Assembly (NCBI RefSeq): GCF_002813445.1
Contig: NZ_PHHD01000001.1
Location: forward strand, 2,418,001-2,482,000
Direction: 5' to 3'
Length of the DNA: 64,000 bases
DNA from: Pseudomonas tolaasii NCPPB 2192
GTDB taxonomy: Bacteria > Pseudomonadota > Gammaproteobacteria > Pseudomonadales > Pseudomonadaceae
Positions 53,039-62,950 of the stretch are shown in pieces (the first letter of the stretch is position 1; every line of letters starts with the position of its first letter). The position numbers were made by a program, and so were the translations under genes. The notes under the pieces were generated by a model, which searched no databases, was not told the origin of the DNA, and saw only the letters and a program-made list of their open reading frames with translations.

Positions 53039-54006
53039 TACGCCACCTCCTGGTTCAAGGGGTAGAAGCAGCGCGCAAGGCTGTTGGTTTTTGGATCAAG
53101 GCCCGGCCGCTGAGCGCGGCAGGATTCCTGTACATACGGGCAGCGCGGCGACAACAGGCAACCCTGCGGGCGGTCATAACGACCCGGCACGATACCCGGC
53201 AGCGTGGCCAGGCGCGTGGCGCCGAGGCTGTGCTCGGGGATCGCCTTGAGCAGCGCTTCGCTGTACGGGTGCGCCGGAATGTCGAACAGCTGCGGCACCT
53301 GGCCGACTTCCACGGCTTGGCCGGCGTACATCACGCACACGCGCTGGGCGGTTTCAGCCACCACCGCGAGGTCGTGGGTGATCAGCACCAGGCCCATGTT
53401 CTGTTCTTTCTGCAGGGCCAGCAGCAGTTCCATGATCTGCGCCTGGATGGTCACGTCCAGCGCGGTGGTCGGCTCATCCGCGATCAGCAGCTTCGGCTCG
53501 CCGGCAATCGCCATGGCGATGGCGACACGCTGGCTCATACCGCCGGACAACTGGTGCGGGTAAGCATCCATACGGCTGGCGGCGCCCGGGATTTCGACTT
53601 TTTCGAGCAGTTCGATGGCACGCTTGCGCGCCGCCTTGCCGGACATTTTCAGGTGCAGGCGCAGCACTTCTTCAATCTGGAAACCCACGGTGTAGCTGGG
53701 GTTCAGCGCGGTCATCGGGTCCTGGAACACCATCGCCAGGTCCTTGCCGACGATCTGGCGGCGCTGGCGGTTGCTCAGCTTGAGCATGTCCTTGCCGTCG
53801 AAGTTCAGCGCGTCGGCGGTGACGATGCCGGGGTGCTCGATCAGGCCCATCAGCGCCATCATGGTCACGGATTTACCCGAACCCGACTCGCCAACGATGG
53901 CCAGTACTTCGCCTTTGTCGACTTTGAGGTCGAGGCCGTCGACCACAGGGACTGCGGTCTTGTCGCCGAAGCGGACGTTGAGATTCTTGATTTCTAACAG
54001 TGACAT
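53038..54006 (-). CDS. dppD: Dipeptide ABC transporter ATPase DppD
   Basis: 322 residues from the ATG at 54006 ([20 protein letters not shown]). Walker A is GESGSGKSV, the signature [15 protein letters not shown] and Walker [13 protein letters not shown]. The C-terminal cysteine cluster is [14 protein letters not shown]. It is the second nucleotide-binding subunit of the heterodimer. It starts 10 bases after the dppC stop. Confidence 0.95.
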   Translation of the reverse strand: MSLLEIKNLNVRFGDKTAVPVVDGLDLKVDKGEVLAIVGESGSGKSVTMMALMGLIEHPGIVTADALNFDGKDMLKLSNRQRRQIVGKDLAMVFQDPMTALNPSYTVGFQIEEVLRLHLKMSGKAARKRAIELLEKVEIPGAASRMDAYPHQLSGGMSQRVAIAMAIAGEPKLLIADEPTTALDVTIQAQIMELLLALQKEQNMGLVLITHDLAVVAETAQRVCVMYAGQAVEVGQVPQLFDIPAHPYSEALLKAIPEHSLGATRLATLPGIVPGRYDRPQGCLLSPRCPYVQESCRAQRPGLDPKTNSLARCFYPLNQEVA

Positions 54007-54016
54007 GGGAATCTCC

Positions 54017-54934
54017 TCAGGCGGCGTTCTTGAGTTTCGGGTCCAGCGCATCGCGCAGGCCGTCGCCCATCAAGTTGATTGCCAGCACGCTGAGCAAAAT
54101 GGTCAAACCCGGCAAGCTCACCACCCACCAGGCGCGTTCGATGTAGTCACGGGCCGACGCCAGCATGGTGCCCCACTCAGGGGTTGGCGGTTGTACGCCA
54201 AGGCCCAGGAAGCCCAGCGCTGCGGCATCGAGGATCGCCGAGGAGAAGCTCAAGGTCGCCTGTACGATCAGCGGCGCCATGCAGTTGGGCAGCACGGTGA
54301 TGAACATCAGGCGAGGCAGGCCGGCGCCGGCGAGGCGGGCGGCGGTCACGTAGTCACGGTTCAGCTCGCCCATCACCGCAGCACGGGTCAGGCGCACGTA
54401 GGACGGCAGCGACACGATGGCAATCGCAATCACGGTGTTGATCAGGCCAGGGCCGAGGATGGCGACAATGGCAACAGCCAGCAGCAGCGACGGCAGGGCC
54501 AGCATGATGTCCATCAAACGCATGATGGTCGGGCCAAGGATGCGCGGGAAGAACCCGGCGAACAGGCCCAGCAGGATGCCCGGAATCAGCGACATCACCA
54601 CCGACGACAAACCAATGAGCAACGACAGGCGCGAACCCTGGATCAGGCGCGAGAGCAGGTCACGGCCCAGTTCGTCGGTGCCGAGCAAAAATTGCATCTG
54701 CCCGCCTTCCAGCCAGGCCGGCGGGGTCAGCAGGAAGTCGCGGTATTGCTCGCTCGGGTTATGCGGCGCAACCCACGGGGCGAAGATCGCGCAGAACACG
54801 ATCAGCAACATGAACAGCAGGCCGGCAACCGCGCCTTTGTTCTTGGAAAAGGCTTGCCAGAATTCTTTGTACGGGGACGGATACAGCAGGCTTTGATCGA
54901 CTGCTACCGCTTGAGTAGGTGTGCTCATGGTCAT
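54017..54934 (-). CDS. dppC: Dipeptide ABC transporter permease DppC
   Basis: 305 residues (an ATG two codons later is possible). Six membrane segments, the first [22 protein letters not shown]. The periplasmic [12 protein letters not shown] motif and the EAA loop ([24 protein letters not shown]) are typical DppC/OppC. It forms the channel with DppB, whose gene ends 4 bases upstream. Confidence 0.95.
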   Translation of the reverse strand: MTMSTPTQAVAVDQSLLYPSPYKEFWQAFSKNKGAVAGLLFMLLIVFCAIFAPWVAPHNPSEQYRDFLLTPPAWLEGGQMQFLLGTDELGRDLLSRLIQGSRLSLLIGLSSVVMSLIPGILLGLFAGFFPRILGPTIMRLMDIMLALPSLLLAVAIVAILGPGLINTVIAIAIVSLPSYVRLTRAAVMGELNRDYVTAARLAGAGLPRLMFITVLPNCMAPLIVQATLSFSSAILDAAALGFLGLGVQPPTPEWGTMLASARDYIERAWWVVSLPGLTILLSVLAINLMGDGLRDALDPKLKNAA

Positions 54935-54938
54935 GATC

Positions 54939-55949
54939 TCAGCGCTGGTGACGGATGCGTGGGTTGGCGAAGCCGTAGAGGATATCCACCACGAAGTTCA
55001 CCAGGATCACCAGGCAGGCGATCAGCAGAATGCCGTTTTGCACCACCGGGTAGTCCCGCGCGCCAATGGCTTCGATCAGCCATTTGCCGATGCCGGGCCA
55101 CGAGAAGATGGTTTCGGTCAGTACCGCACCGGCCAGCAGGGTGCCGACCTGCAGGCCCACCACGGTCAGCACCGGGATCAGCGCGTTACGCAGGCCGTGC
55201 ACGAATACCACGCGCGTCGGCGACAGGCCTTTGGCCTTGGCGGTGCGAATGTAGTCTTCGCGCAGCACTTCGAGCATCGAGGAACGGGTCATCCGCGCGA
55301 TCACCGCCAGCGGGATGGTGCCGAGCACGATGGCCGGCAGGATCAGGTGGTGCAGGGCGTCGAAGAACGCATCCGGCTCGTCGGCCAGCAGGGTGTCGAT
55401 CAGCATGAAGCCGGTGCGCGGCTCGATGTCGTAGAGCAGGTCGATACGCCCGGAAACCGGGGTCCAGCCCAGGCTCACCGAGAAGAACATGATCAGGATC
55501 AGGCCCCACCAGAAGATCGGCATCGAATATCCCGCGAGGGAGATGCCCATCACCCCGTGGTCGAACAGGGATCCTCGTTTGAGTGCCGCGATCACCCCGG
55601 CCAACAGGCCCAGGACGCCGGCGAACAACAGGGCGGCCATGGACAGTTCCAGGGTCGCAGGGAAAAGGGCGGTGAATTCGGTCCACACGCTGGTGCGTGT
55701 GCGCAGCGATTCGCCGAGGTCGCCGTGGGCGAGTTTGCCTACATAGTCCAGGTATTGCGCATACAGCGGCTTGTTAAGGCCAAGGCGTTCCATTGCCTGT
55801 GCGTGCATCTCGGGGTCGACTCGTCGTTCGCCCATCATGACTTCAACGGGGTCGCCGGGGATCATGCGAATCAACGCAAACGTGAGCAACGTTATGCCGA
55901 AAAACGTGGGGATCAATAACCCCAATCGGCGGGCAATAAAACTAAACAT
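54939..55949 (-). CDS. dppB: Dipeptide ABC transporter permease DppB
   Basis: 336 residues from the ATG at 55949 (MFSFIARRLGLLIPTFFGIT), the usual DppB start. Six membrane segments are visible, with the EAA loop REDYIRTAKAKGLSPTRVVFVHGLRNALIP. A stem-loop separates it from the binding-protein gene upstream. Confidence 0.95.
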   Translation of the reverse strand: MFSFIARRLGLLIPTFFGITLLTFALIRMIPGDPVEVMMGERRVDPEMHAQAMERLGLNKPLYAQYLDYVGKLAHGDLGESLRTRTSVWTEFTALFPATLELSMAALLFAGVLGLLAGVIAALKRGSLFDHGVMGISLAGYSMPIFWWGLILIMFFSVSLGWTPVSGRIDLLYDIEPRTGFMLIDTLLADEPDAFFDALHHLILPAIVLGTIPLAVIARMTRSSMLEVLREDYIRTAKAKGLSPTRVVFVHGLRNALIPVLTVVGLQVGTLLAGAVLTETIFSWPGIGKWLIEAIGARDYPVVQNGILLIACLVILVNFVVDILYGFANPRIRHQR

Positions 55950-55985
55950 CTTGTTGTGTACCTCAGTCAGCCGGTTAGGCAGGTC

Positions 55986-56011
55986 CGGCACCGTCAATAT
56001 CGACGGTGCCG
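55986..56011. other. Intercistronic stem-loop dppA4-dppB
   Basis: A 10-bp perfect stem (CGGCACCGTC and its complement, loop AATATC) lies 16 bases after the dppA4 stop and 37 bases before dppB. No T-run follows on the minus strand, so it is unlikely to be a terminator. It could protect the upstream mRNA from 3' decay and raise binding protein relative to permease. Confidence 0.75.
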
Positions 56012-56026
56012 AGCGTCTTCTCTTAT

Positions 56027-57625
56027 TTACTTCACCTGGGTGGTGGCGAAGTTATTGGTCGTCAGAGGGCTTTGGGTATAACCCTCGACGTTTTTGCGCA
56101 TGGCGGTGAACATTTTCGGGTAAGCCATGGGAATCCAGGGTTGATCCTTGTCGAAAACGTCCATGGCTTGTTCATAGAGTGCAGCGCGCTGGGCGGGTTC
56201 AGCGATGGCGCGCGCCTTGTCGATCAAGTCTTGAAACTCCTTGTTACACCAGCGGGCGTAGTTTTCGCCGTTTTTCGCTGCATCGCAACTCAGGTTAGGG
56301 GTGAGGAAGTTGTCCGGGTCCCCGTTATCCCCCGCCCAGCCGGCCGAAACCATGTCGTGCTCACCGTTTTTAGCACGCTTGAGCATTTCGCCCCATTCCA
56401 TAACTTTGATGTTGACCTTCAAACCAATCTGGGCGAGGTCGGCCTGCATGCGCTGGGCGCCGAGCATCGGGTTCGGGTTGGTCGGGCCGCCGCCGTTACG
56501 GGTGAACAGCGTGATTTCGGTGCCTTCCGGCACGCCGGCTTCCTTGAGCAGGGCGCGGGCCTTGTCGAGGTCGCGTGGCGGGTTTTTCAGTTTGTCGCTG
56601 AAACCCAGCAGCGTCGGCGGGTACGGGCCCGTGCCCACCACCGCATTGCCTTTGCCGTACAAGGCATCGGTGTAACCGACCTTGTCGAACGCGATGTTGA
56701 TCGCGTGGCGTACACGGGCGTCGCTCATGTACTTGTGGGTCGTGTTCATGGCGGTGTAGCTGGTGGTCATTGCCGCCAGTTCATCGACCTTCAGGTTCGG
56801 GTCGGCCTTGACGCTCGGCACGTCATCGGGCTTTGGATACAGCGCGATCTGGCACTCGTTTGCCTTGAGCTTTTGCAGGCGCACGTTGTTGTCGGTGGTG
56901 ATCGCCAGAATCAGCGGGTCAGCCGGTGGCTTGCCACGGAAGTACTCCGGGTTGGCCTTGAACCGTACCTGGGCGTCTTTGGCGTAGCGCGTGAAGATGA
57001 ACGGGCCGGTGCCGACGGGTTTGGCGTTCAGGTCGTCGGTCTTGCCGGACTTGAGCAACTGGTCGGCGTATTCGGCGGAGTGGATCGAGGAAAACGCCAT
57101 GGCCAGGTCGGCCAGGAACGGTGCTTCAGGACGGGTCAGCGTGAAGACGACTGTGTGGTCGTCGGTCTTGGTGACGCTTTTGAGCAGTTCCTTGAAGCCC
57201 ATGCTTTCAAAGTACGGGTAGCCCACGTTGGACTTGTTGTGCCAAGGGTGATTCGGGTCCAGCTGGCGCTGGAAGCTCCAAAGCACATCGTCGGCATTCA
57301 GGTTGCGCGTGGGTTTGAAGTAGTCGGTGGTGTGAAACTTGACGTCGTCACGCAGGTGGAACGTGTAGGTCAGGCCATCGGCGCTGATTTCCGGCAGGTC
57401 CTTGGCCAGTGCCGGCACCACTTCGGTGGTGCCGGGCTTGAAGTCCACGAGACGGTTGAACATGGTTTCCGCGGCGGCGTCAGCGGTGACGGCCGTGGTG
57501 TACAGAACCGGGTCAAAACCTTCCGGGCTGGCTTCGGTGCAGACCACCAGCGGTTTGGCCGAAACGCCGATCGCCACGCTCAACAGCGCAGCGGCCACAG
57601 CGGCTTGTAGCGGGAGCATTTTCAT
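56027..57625 (-). CDS. Dipeptide-binding protein (DppA4-like)
   Basis: 532 residues with a signal peptide (MKMLPLQAAVAAALLSVAIGVSA). It is a cluster C peptide-binding protein: VVCTEASPEGFDPVLYTTA, the strand LTYTFHLRDDVKFH, and SAGWAGDNGDPDNFLTP, whose Asp contacts the peptide N-terminus. It lies directly upstream of dppB, so it is the transporter's main partner by position. It differs from the three other binding proteins in this cluster (VCTEASPEG instead of FCSEGSPAG), matching dppA4 in the P. aeruginosa order. Confidence 0.92.
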   Translation of the reverse strand: MKMLPLQAAVAAALLSVAIGVSAKPLVVCTEASPEGFDPVLYTTAVTADAAAETMFNRLVDFKPGTTEVVPALAKDLPEISADGLTYTFHLRDDVKFHTTDYFKPTRNLNADDVLWSFQRQLDPNHPWHNKSNVGYPYFESMGFKELLKSVTKTDDHTVVFTLTRPEAPFLADLAMAFSSIHSAEYADQLLKSGKTDDLNAKPVGTGPFIFTRYAKDAQVRFKANPEYFRGKPPADPLILAITTDNNVRLQKLKANECQIALYPKPDDVPSVKADPNLKVDELAAMTTSYTAMNTTHKYMSDARVRHAINIAFDKVGYTDALYGKGNAVVGTGPYPPTLLGFSDKLKNPPRDLDKARALLKEAGVPEGTEITLFTRNGGGPTNPNPMLGAQRMQADLAQIGLKVNIKVMEWGEMLKRAKNGEHDMVSAGWAGDNGDPDNFLTPNLSCDAAKNGENYARWCNKEFQDLIDKARAIAEPAQRAALYEQAMDVFDKDQPWIPMAYPKMFTAMRKNVEGYTQSPLTTNNFATTQVK

Positions 57626-57662
57626 TCAGAGCCCTCTGCAATCGATGGAACCAGACAAGCGT

Positions 57663-57693
57663 AGACGGCGGGCTCGTGATGAGCCCGCCGTCT
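57663..57693. other. Intercistronic stem-loop opdP-dppA4
   Basis: A 13-bp perfect stem (AGACGGCGGGCTC and its complement, loop GTGAT) lies 12 bases after the porin stop. No T-run follows on the minus strand. It is the strongest of the hairpins in the dpp cluster. Confidence 0.85.
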
Positions 57694-57705
57694 GCCTGGT
57701 GCTAA

Positions 57706-59100
57706 TTAAAGAATGTTGAACGGGATGGTGGTGACCAGACGGAATTCACGGATGTTGCCGTCAGCCTGGTTGGCAGAGGCACGGTGAGTCACGTAGGTGC
57801 CACGGATGGTGGTGGCCTTGAGCGCGCCGCTCTGAACGGCGTAGGAAGTACCGATACCGTATTCCTGGTGTTTCTCGCCGTCCTGAGCCTGGATACCGTT
57901 GTAAGCGAAGCCGGCACGGCCGCCGTCGCCGGTGTAGTGAGTACCGTCGATGCCCCAGCCGCGAGCCGAGTAGATGTTGAACTTCAGGCCTGGCACGCCG
58001 TATTCGGCCATGTTGATGCCGTAAGCGATCTGGAACGATTTCTCGTTCGGGCCGTTGAAGTCGGACGTCAGGGAGTTGGCCAGGTAGATGCCGTTGGTTT
58101 CGTGCAGGTAGTCGAAGTACTCGTTACCGTTCACTTCCTGGTACGAGAAGGTCAGGCTGTGAGCCTGGTGAGTCAGGCCCAGCGACAGCGAGTAGGTATC
58201 GTTGTCGATCTTGCCCATCAACTTTTTGCCTTCGTCGACGGTCTTGTAGTAGTTCAGGCCGGTGGTCAGGCTCAGTTGCTGGCTGTCACCCAGTTCGTGG
58301 GTGGCGCCGAAGTAGTACTGGTTCCAGAAGTCTTTGACCTGAGCGCCGAAGAAGCTGGTTTTCAGGCTCTTGAACGGCTGGTAGTTCACACCGGCGGTGT
58401 AGACGTGATCCGCTTCCTGGCCATTGCCGTATTCGGTACGGAATTTCGACAGGCTCTGCTCGGTACGTGGCGACACGCGGTCGAAGTAAGCGCCCTGGAA
58501 CGACAGGTTGCTGAACTCTTCGCTGTTGAGGGCGAAACCTTCGAAGCTCGATGGCAGGGCACGGTTACCGATGGTGTCGATGATGCCGCTGCTGAAGTTC
58601 TGGCGACCGGCGGTCAAGGTGGTGTTCGAAACGCGGAACTTCACGTTGGCCAGGCCCAGTTTGCTCCACTGGCCTACTGCATCGCCGTCGGAGTCGGCCA
58701 GGGTACGGTTGGAACCCCCCTTGATGTCACGCTTGCTGCGGTCCAGCACGATGGCGTTGTAGGCGGCAACTTCGGTCGCGACGCCAACGGTGCCCTGGGT
58801 GAAGCCCGAGCTCAGGTTGAGGATGGTGCCCTGTACCCAGTTGGTACGGTACGCATCGGTGCGTGCCTCGCCGTGCTTCTGGTAGGTGAACTTGCCGCCA
58901 CGGAATTTCTGCTCGTTGGAGAACCAGTTACGCGTGGTACCGCCCAGGCTTGCGCCATCGACAAAGCCCTTGGCCTCGCTTTGGGCGCTGGTGCCGGCCA
59001 ATGTGGTTGGGACGAAGTCCTGGCTTTGGGTTTCAGCGAAGGCGGTTGCCGTGATGCTGCTGATGGCCAGGGCCAGAAGCGCTTTGCTGCTCAGTTTCAT
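57706..59100 (-). CDS. opdP: OprD-family peptide porin (OpdP-like)
   Basis: 464 residues from the ATG at 59100 (MKLSSKALLALAISSITATAFA signal). An OprD-family barrel is indicated by KGFVDGASLGGTTRNWFSNEQ, QGTILNLSSGFTQGTVGVATE, ADSDGDAVGQWSKLGLANVKFR, RQNFSSGIIDTIGNRALPSSFEG and the end REFRLVTTIPFNIL. In P. aeruginosa the OprD homologue in the same dpp cluster is OpdP, a glycine-glutamate porin. It would bring peptides through the outer membrane for the binding proteins encoded around it. Confidence 0.92.
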   Translation of the reverse strand: MKLSSKALLALAISSITATAFAETQSQDFVPTTLAGTSAQSEAKGFVDGASLGGTTRNWFSNEQKFRGGKFTYQKHGEARTDAYRTNWVQGTILNLSSGFTQGTVGVATEVAAYNAIVLDRSKRDIKGGSNRTLADSDGDAVGQWSKLGLANVKFRVSNTTLTAGRQNFSSGIIDTIGNRALPSSFEGFALNSEEFSNLSFQGAYFDRVSPRTEQSLSKFRTEYGNGQEADHVYTAGVNYQPFKSLKTSFFGAQVKDFWNQYYFGATHELGDSQQLSLTTGLNYYKTVDEGKKLMGKIDNDTYSLSLGLTHQAHSLTFSYQEVNGNEYFDYLHETNGIYLANSLTSDFNGPNEKSFQIAYGINMAEYGVPGLKFNIYSARGWGIDGTHYTGDGGRAGFAYNGIQAQDGEKHQEYGIGTSYAVQSGALKATTIRGTYVTHRASANQADGNIREFRLVTTIPFNIL

Positions 59101-59183
59101 GGGTGGAGCTCCTTTGGTTCTCTTTTTAATGCCGGTCTTTTTAGGTGAACCGGCTATTGGGTGTGTAACTCGTTCAAGCCTTT

Positions 59184-59195
59184 GCAAACGTTTGC
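59184..59195. promoter_or_regulatory. Candidate operator upstream of opdP
   Basis: GCAAACGTTTGC is a perfect 12-bp palindrome of the LacI-family type (the same core as the E. coli PurR box), about 85 bases upstream of the opdP start. A second, half-matching copy (GCAAACGTGC on the minus strand) lies 28 to 37 bases further upstream at about 59222-59231. Confidence 0.45.
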
Positions 59196-59232
59196 CGTAG
59201 GAGAATTCCCAACAAAAGGCTGCACGTTTGCT

Positions 59233-59253
59233 GGAGAGCAGACTTCGCTCTCC
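59233..59253. other. Intercistronic stem-loop dppA3-opdP
   Basis: A 7-bp perfect stem GGAGAGC/GCTCTCC with a 7-base loop lies 18 bases after the stop of the binding-protein gene, without a T-run. Confidence 0.65.
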
Positions 59254-59270
59254 ATCATCCGGTTATTTTC

Positions 59271-60875
59271 TTATGGGTTGAGACTGACGCCCGAGAACAC
59301 GTTGCGGCCGAAGGGGCTGACTTTGAACCCTTCGACTTTGGCGCTTAACGGCTGGTTGACCGTCGAGTGGGCGACTGGCGTGATCGGCACCTGTGCTTTA
59401 AGCAGTTGCTGCGCCTGTTTGTACAGAACAGTCCTTTGTTCGCGGTCGGTGACGACCTTGGCTTGCTTGACCAGCTTGTCGTACGCCGGGTCGCACCACA
59501 TGGAGTAGTTGTTCCCGCCGATGGCGTCGCAGCTGTAGAGGGTGCCCATCCAGTTGTCCGGGTCACCGTTGTCGCCGGTCCAGCCGATGAGGCTGATGTC
59601 GTGCTCACCATTTTTGGTGCGCTTGATGTACTCGCCCCATTCGTAGCTGACGATCTTGACCTTGAGGCCGATTTTGGCCCAGTCGCTTTGCAGCATCTCG
59701 GCCATCAGCTTGGCATTGGGGTTGTACGGCCGTTGTACCGGCATCGCCCACAGGGTGATTTCGGTGCCTTCCTTCACGCCGGCGGCCTTGAGCAATTCCT
59801 TGGCTTTTTCCGGGTTGTAGGGGGCGTCCTTGATGGTGTCGTCGTAGGACCACTGGGTCGGCGGCATGGCGTTGACTGCCAGTTGGCCTGCGCCCTGGTA
59901 CACGGCGTTGAGGATGCTTTGCTTGTTCACCGCCATGTCCAGCGCCTGGCGCACTTCGAGCTGGTCGAAAGGTTTGTGGCGCACGTTGTAGGCGATGTAG
60001 CCCAGGTTGAAACCTGGCTTGGTCAGCAATTGCAGGTTCGGGTCGGCCTTGAGCGCATCGACGTCGGCGGGGCGCGGGTGCAGGGTGATCTGGCACTCGC
60101 CGGCCTTGAGCTTTTGCACGCGTACCGAGGCGTCGGTGTTGATGGCGAAAATCAGTTGGTCCAGCTTGACCCGGCTCGGGTCCCAGTACTGTTTGTTGCC
60201 CACATAACGGATCTGCGAGTCTTTCTGGTAGCGCTGGAACACAAACGGGCCAGTGCCGATCGGCTTCTGGTTGATGTCGCTGGGCTTGCCTTCTTTAAGC
60301 AACTGCTCGGCGTATTCGGCCGACAGGATCGAGGCGAAGCTCATGGCGATGTTCTGGACGAACGCGGCGTCGACCGTGTTCAGGGTCATCACCACGGTGT
60401 GCGGGCCGGTTTTCTCGACCCTGGCGATGTTCTTGTTCAGGCTCATCCCGTTGAAGTACGGAAACTCGGTGGGGTAGGCCTTGCGAAACGGGTGTTCGGC
60501 GTCAAGCATGCGGTTGAAGGTGAACAGCACGTCGTCGGCATTGAAGTCGCGCGTCGGCTTGAATTCCTTGTTGCTGTGGAACTTCACCCCTTCACGCAGG
60601 TGAAAGGTGTAAGTCAGGCCGTCTTCGGAAATATCCCACTTGGTTGCCAGCCCAGGCACCACGTTGGTCGCACCTTTTTCGAACTCCACGAGGCGGTTGT
60701 ACAAAGGCTCCGCGGCGTCGTTGTCGGTGGCGGTGGTGTACTGCGCAGTGTCAAAACCGGCCGGGCTGCCTTCGGAGCAGAACACCAGGCTCTTCTTCTC
60801 GGCGGCTTGGCCCATTGTGGCTACAGCCAGCAGGCTGGTGCCAAAAATTGCGGATAGAACGGTGGTATGGCGCAT
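59271..60875 (-). CDS. Peptide-binding protein (DppA3-like)
   Basis: 534 residues with a signal peptide (MRHTTVLSAIFGTSLLAVATMGQA). Cluster C binding protein: LVFCSEGSPAGFDTAQYTTA, VQRPYNPNAKLMAEMLQSDW, LIGWTGDNGDPDNWMGTLYSC. It is clearly related to the next two genes upstream (61178-62806 and 63065 on), with an almost constant core around IVSYEWGEYIKR. The different pocket residues probably give different peptide preferences. Its upstream gap (60876-61177, 302 bases) holds a stem-loop, a GCAACGGTTGC palindrome at 61093-61103 and otherwise nothing I recognise. Confidence 0.92.
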   Translation of the reverse strand: MRHTTVLSAIFGTSLLAVATMGQAAEKKSLVFCSEGSPAGFDTAQYTTATDNDAAEPLYNRLVEFEKGATNVVPGLATKWDISEDGLTYTFHLREGVKFHSNKEFKPTRDFNADDVLFTFNRMLDAEHPFRKAYPTEFPYFNGMSLNKNIARVEKTGPHTVVMTLNTVDAAFVQNIAMSFASILSAEYAEQLLKEGKPSDINQKPIGTGPFVFQRYQKDSQIRYVGNKQYWDPSRVKLDQLIFAINTDASVRVQKLKAGECQITLHPRPADVDALKADPNLQLLTKPGFNLGYIAYNVRHKPFDQLEVRQALDMAVNKQSILNAVYQGAGQLAVNAMPPTQWSYDDTIKDAPYNPEKAKELLKAAGVKEGTEITLWAMPVQRPYNPNAKLMAEMLQSDWAKIGLKVKIVSYEWGEYIKRTKNGEHDISLIGWTGDNGDPDNWMGTLYSCDAIGGNNYSMWCDPAYDKLVKQAKVVTDREQRTVLYKQAQQLLKAQVPITPVAHSTVNQPLSAKVEGFKVSPFGRNVFSGVSLNP

Positions 60876-61092
60876 GACGATCCCGATCCTTGTTTGTAAT
60901 TGTCATCAGCGAGCAATCACCCGGGCCAACCGCCCGGGAGACATCACTGATCCCACTCACAGCAAGTGCCCGACAGCGGGCGCCTCTGCTGTCCTGCGAC
61001 GTTATGGGCCGTGGACTTCGCAGTAAATGCGCCGAAACTGATTGACCTTGTAGGCAACGGATGCATAAACCGCAGTTCGTTGCTGTAGGACG

Positions 61093-61103
61093 GCAACGGT
61101 TGC
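61093..61103. promoter_or_regulatory. Short palindrome upstream of the dppA3-like gene
   Basis: GCAACGGTTGC is an 11-base palindrome about 220 bases upstream of the start, similar in its ends (GCAA...TTGC) to the palindrome before opdP. The similarity may be chance. Confidence 0.25.
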
Positions 61104-61140
61104 GGATGTGGTCTGTTTCCTACGGTCCGGACGGATGCAA

Positions 61141-61170
61141 TAACGGCGACGTTATGAAACGTCGCCGTTA
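61141..61170. other. Intercistronic stem-loop dppA2-dppA3
   Basis: An 11-bp perfect stem (TAACGGCGACG and its complement, loop TTATGAAA) lies 8 bases after the stop of the upstream gene. On the minus strand it is followed by TTGCATCC, not a T-run. Confidence 0.8.
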
Positions 61171-61177
61171 GTGATCC

Positions 61178-62806
61178 TTACTTGCCGCTGACGCTCACGC
61201 CGTAGAAGGAGTTCAAGCCAAACGGGCTGATCTTGAAGTCCTGCACGTTGTTGCGCATGGGTTGATACACCGTCGAGTGCGCGATAGGTGTCATCGGGAC
61301 TGCATCTTTGAGGATATGTTGCGCCTGCTTGTACAGCTCGGTGCGTTTGGCGACATCCGATGTGGCCTTGGCTTCTTTCACGATGCCGTCGAATTTCTTG
61401 TCGCACCATTTGGAGAAGTTGTTACCGGCCAGCGAGTCGCAGCCGAACAGCACGTTCAGCCAGTTGTCCGGGTCACCATTGTCACCGCTCCAGCCAATGA
61501 TCATGGCCTGGTTCTCGCCGCCTTTGGAGCGCTTGATGTACTCACCCCACTCGTAGCTGACAATGTTTACTTTCAGGCCGATCTGTTTCCAGTCGTTCTG
61601 CAGCATTTCCGCCATCAGCTTGGCGTTCGGGTTGTATGGACGCTGAACCGGCATGGCCCACAGGGTGATCTCGGTGCCGTCTTTAACGCCGGCTTCCTTG
61701 AGCAGTTCCTTGGCTTTGGCAGGATCGTATTTCGCATCCTTGATGGTGGTGTCGTAGGACCATTGGGTCGGCGGCATGGCGTTGACCGCCAGTTGGCCTG
61801 CGCCCTGGTACACGGAGTCAATGATCTGCTGCTTGTTCACCGACATGTCCAGCGCCTCACGAACGCGCAGGTCAGACAGTGGGTTGGGCGCGGTCTGGCC
61901 TTTGAGAACCGGCATGACGTTGTAAGCGATGTAGCCCAGGTTGAAACCGGCCTGGTGCGGCAGTTTCAGGTCCTTGTCGTCGCCCAGTGCCTTAAGGTCG
62001 GCCGGACGCGGGAACAGGGTGATCTGGCATTCGTTTTTCTTGAGCTTCTGGATGCGCACCGACGGGTCGGTGGTGATGGCGAAGATCAGGTTGTCGATCT
62101 TCACGTCTTCAGGTTTCCAGTAGTCCTTGTTGCCGGTGTAACGAATGTTCGAGTCTTTCTGGTAGCTCTTGAACACGAACGGGCCAGTGCCGACCGGCTT
62201 CTGGTTGATGTCCGGCGCTTTGCCTTCCTTCAACAGCTGGGCAGCGTATTCGGCGGACTGGATCGAGGCGAAGCTCATGGCCAGGTTCTGGATGAAAGCG
62301 GCGTCCACGGTGCCAAGGGTGAACTTGACGGTGTGGTCATCGACTTTCTCGATGTTCTTGATGTTGGTGTCCATCCCCATGTCCGTGAAGTACGGGAACT
62401 CGGTGGGGTAGGCCTTACGGAACGGATCGTCCTTGTTGATCATGCGGTTGAACGTGAAGAGCACGTCATCGGCATTGAAGGTACGGGTCGGTTTGAAGTA
62501 CGAGGTGGTGTGGAATTTCACGCCATCACGCAAGTGGAAAGTGTACGTCAGGCCATCCGGGGACACGTCCCAGCTGGTGGCCAGCCCAGGAATCACAGCG
62601 GTGCCGCCGCGTTCGAACTGGGTCAGACGGTTGAACATGGTTTCGGCCGAGGCATCGAAGTCTGTTCCGGTGGTGTACTGGCCTGGATCAAAACCGGCCG
62701 GGCTCCCTTCGGAGCAGAACACCAGGTTAGTCGCCGCTTGGGCGAAAGGAGCTGCGGCCATAAGGCCAGCGCTAACAAGTAACGGAAGGACTGCGTGTTT
62801 AAGCAT
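61178..62806 (-). CDS. Peptide-binding protein (DppA2-like)
   Basis: 542 residues from the ATG at 62806 (MLKHAVLPLLVSAGLMAAAPFAQA signal); the frame extends to 62830 without a better start. Cluster C binding protein with LVFCSEGSPAGFDPGQYTTG and IIGWSGDNGDPDNWLNVLFGC. Compared with its neighbours it carries about eight extra residues (VLKGQTAPN) after GYIAYNVMP, and lacks the usual NGEHD (KGGENQ instead). It is probably expressed from its own promoter in the 258-base gap upstream. Confidence 0.92.
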   Translation of the reverse strand: MLKHAVLPLLVSAGLMAAAPFAQAATNLVFCSEGSPAGFDPGQYTTGTDFDASAETMFNRLTQFERGGTAVIPGLATSWDVSPDGLTYTFHLRDGVKFHTTSYFKPTRTFNADDVLFTFNRMINKDDPFRKAYPTEFPYFTDMGMDTNIKNIEKVDDHTVKFTLGTVDAAFIQNLAMSFASIQSAEYAAQLLKEGKAPDINQKPVGTGPFVFKSYQKDSNIRYTGNKDYWKPEDVKIDNLIFAITTDPSVRIQKLKKNECQITLFPRPADLKALGDDKDLKLPHQAGFNLGYIAYNVMPVLKGQTAPNPLSDLRVREALDMSVNKQQIIDSVYQGAGQLAVNAMPPTQWSYDTTIKDAKYDPAKAKELLKEAGVKDGTEITLWAMPVQRPYNPNAKLMAEMLQNDWKQIGLKVNIVSYEWGEYIKRSKGGENQAMIIGWSGDNGDPDNWLNVLFGCDSLAGNNFSKWCDKKFDGIVKEAKATSDVAKRTELYKQAQHILKDAVPMTPIAHSTVYQPMRNNVQDFKISPFGLNSFYGVSVSGK

Positions 62807-62950
62807 GTTGGCCTCATGATTTGTTGTCATTTTTGGTGGTGAGGGCGACCTCGTGAGTCGGCCTGCGGATACTTATGCAGGCGCCATACCCATTGCAAGA
62901 TGCTGAACCGTCGCGAGGGTGAAACTGTGGTACGAACGTACAGGAATGTC

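Noticed and set aside
56006..57610. 534-codon open frame opposite the dppA4-like gene, and similar ones opposite the other binding-protein genes
   Set aside because: Antisense shadow frames of real genes with skewed codon use; the translations are low-complexity and unlike any family.
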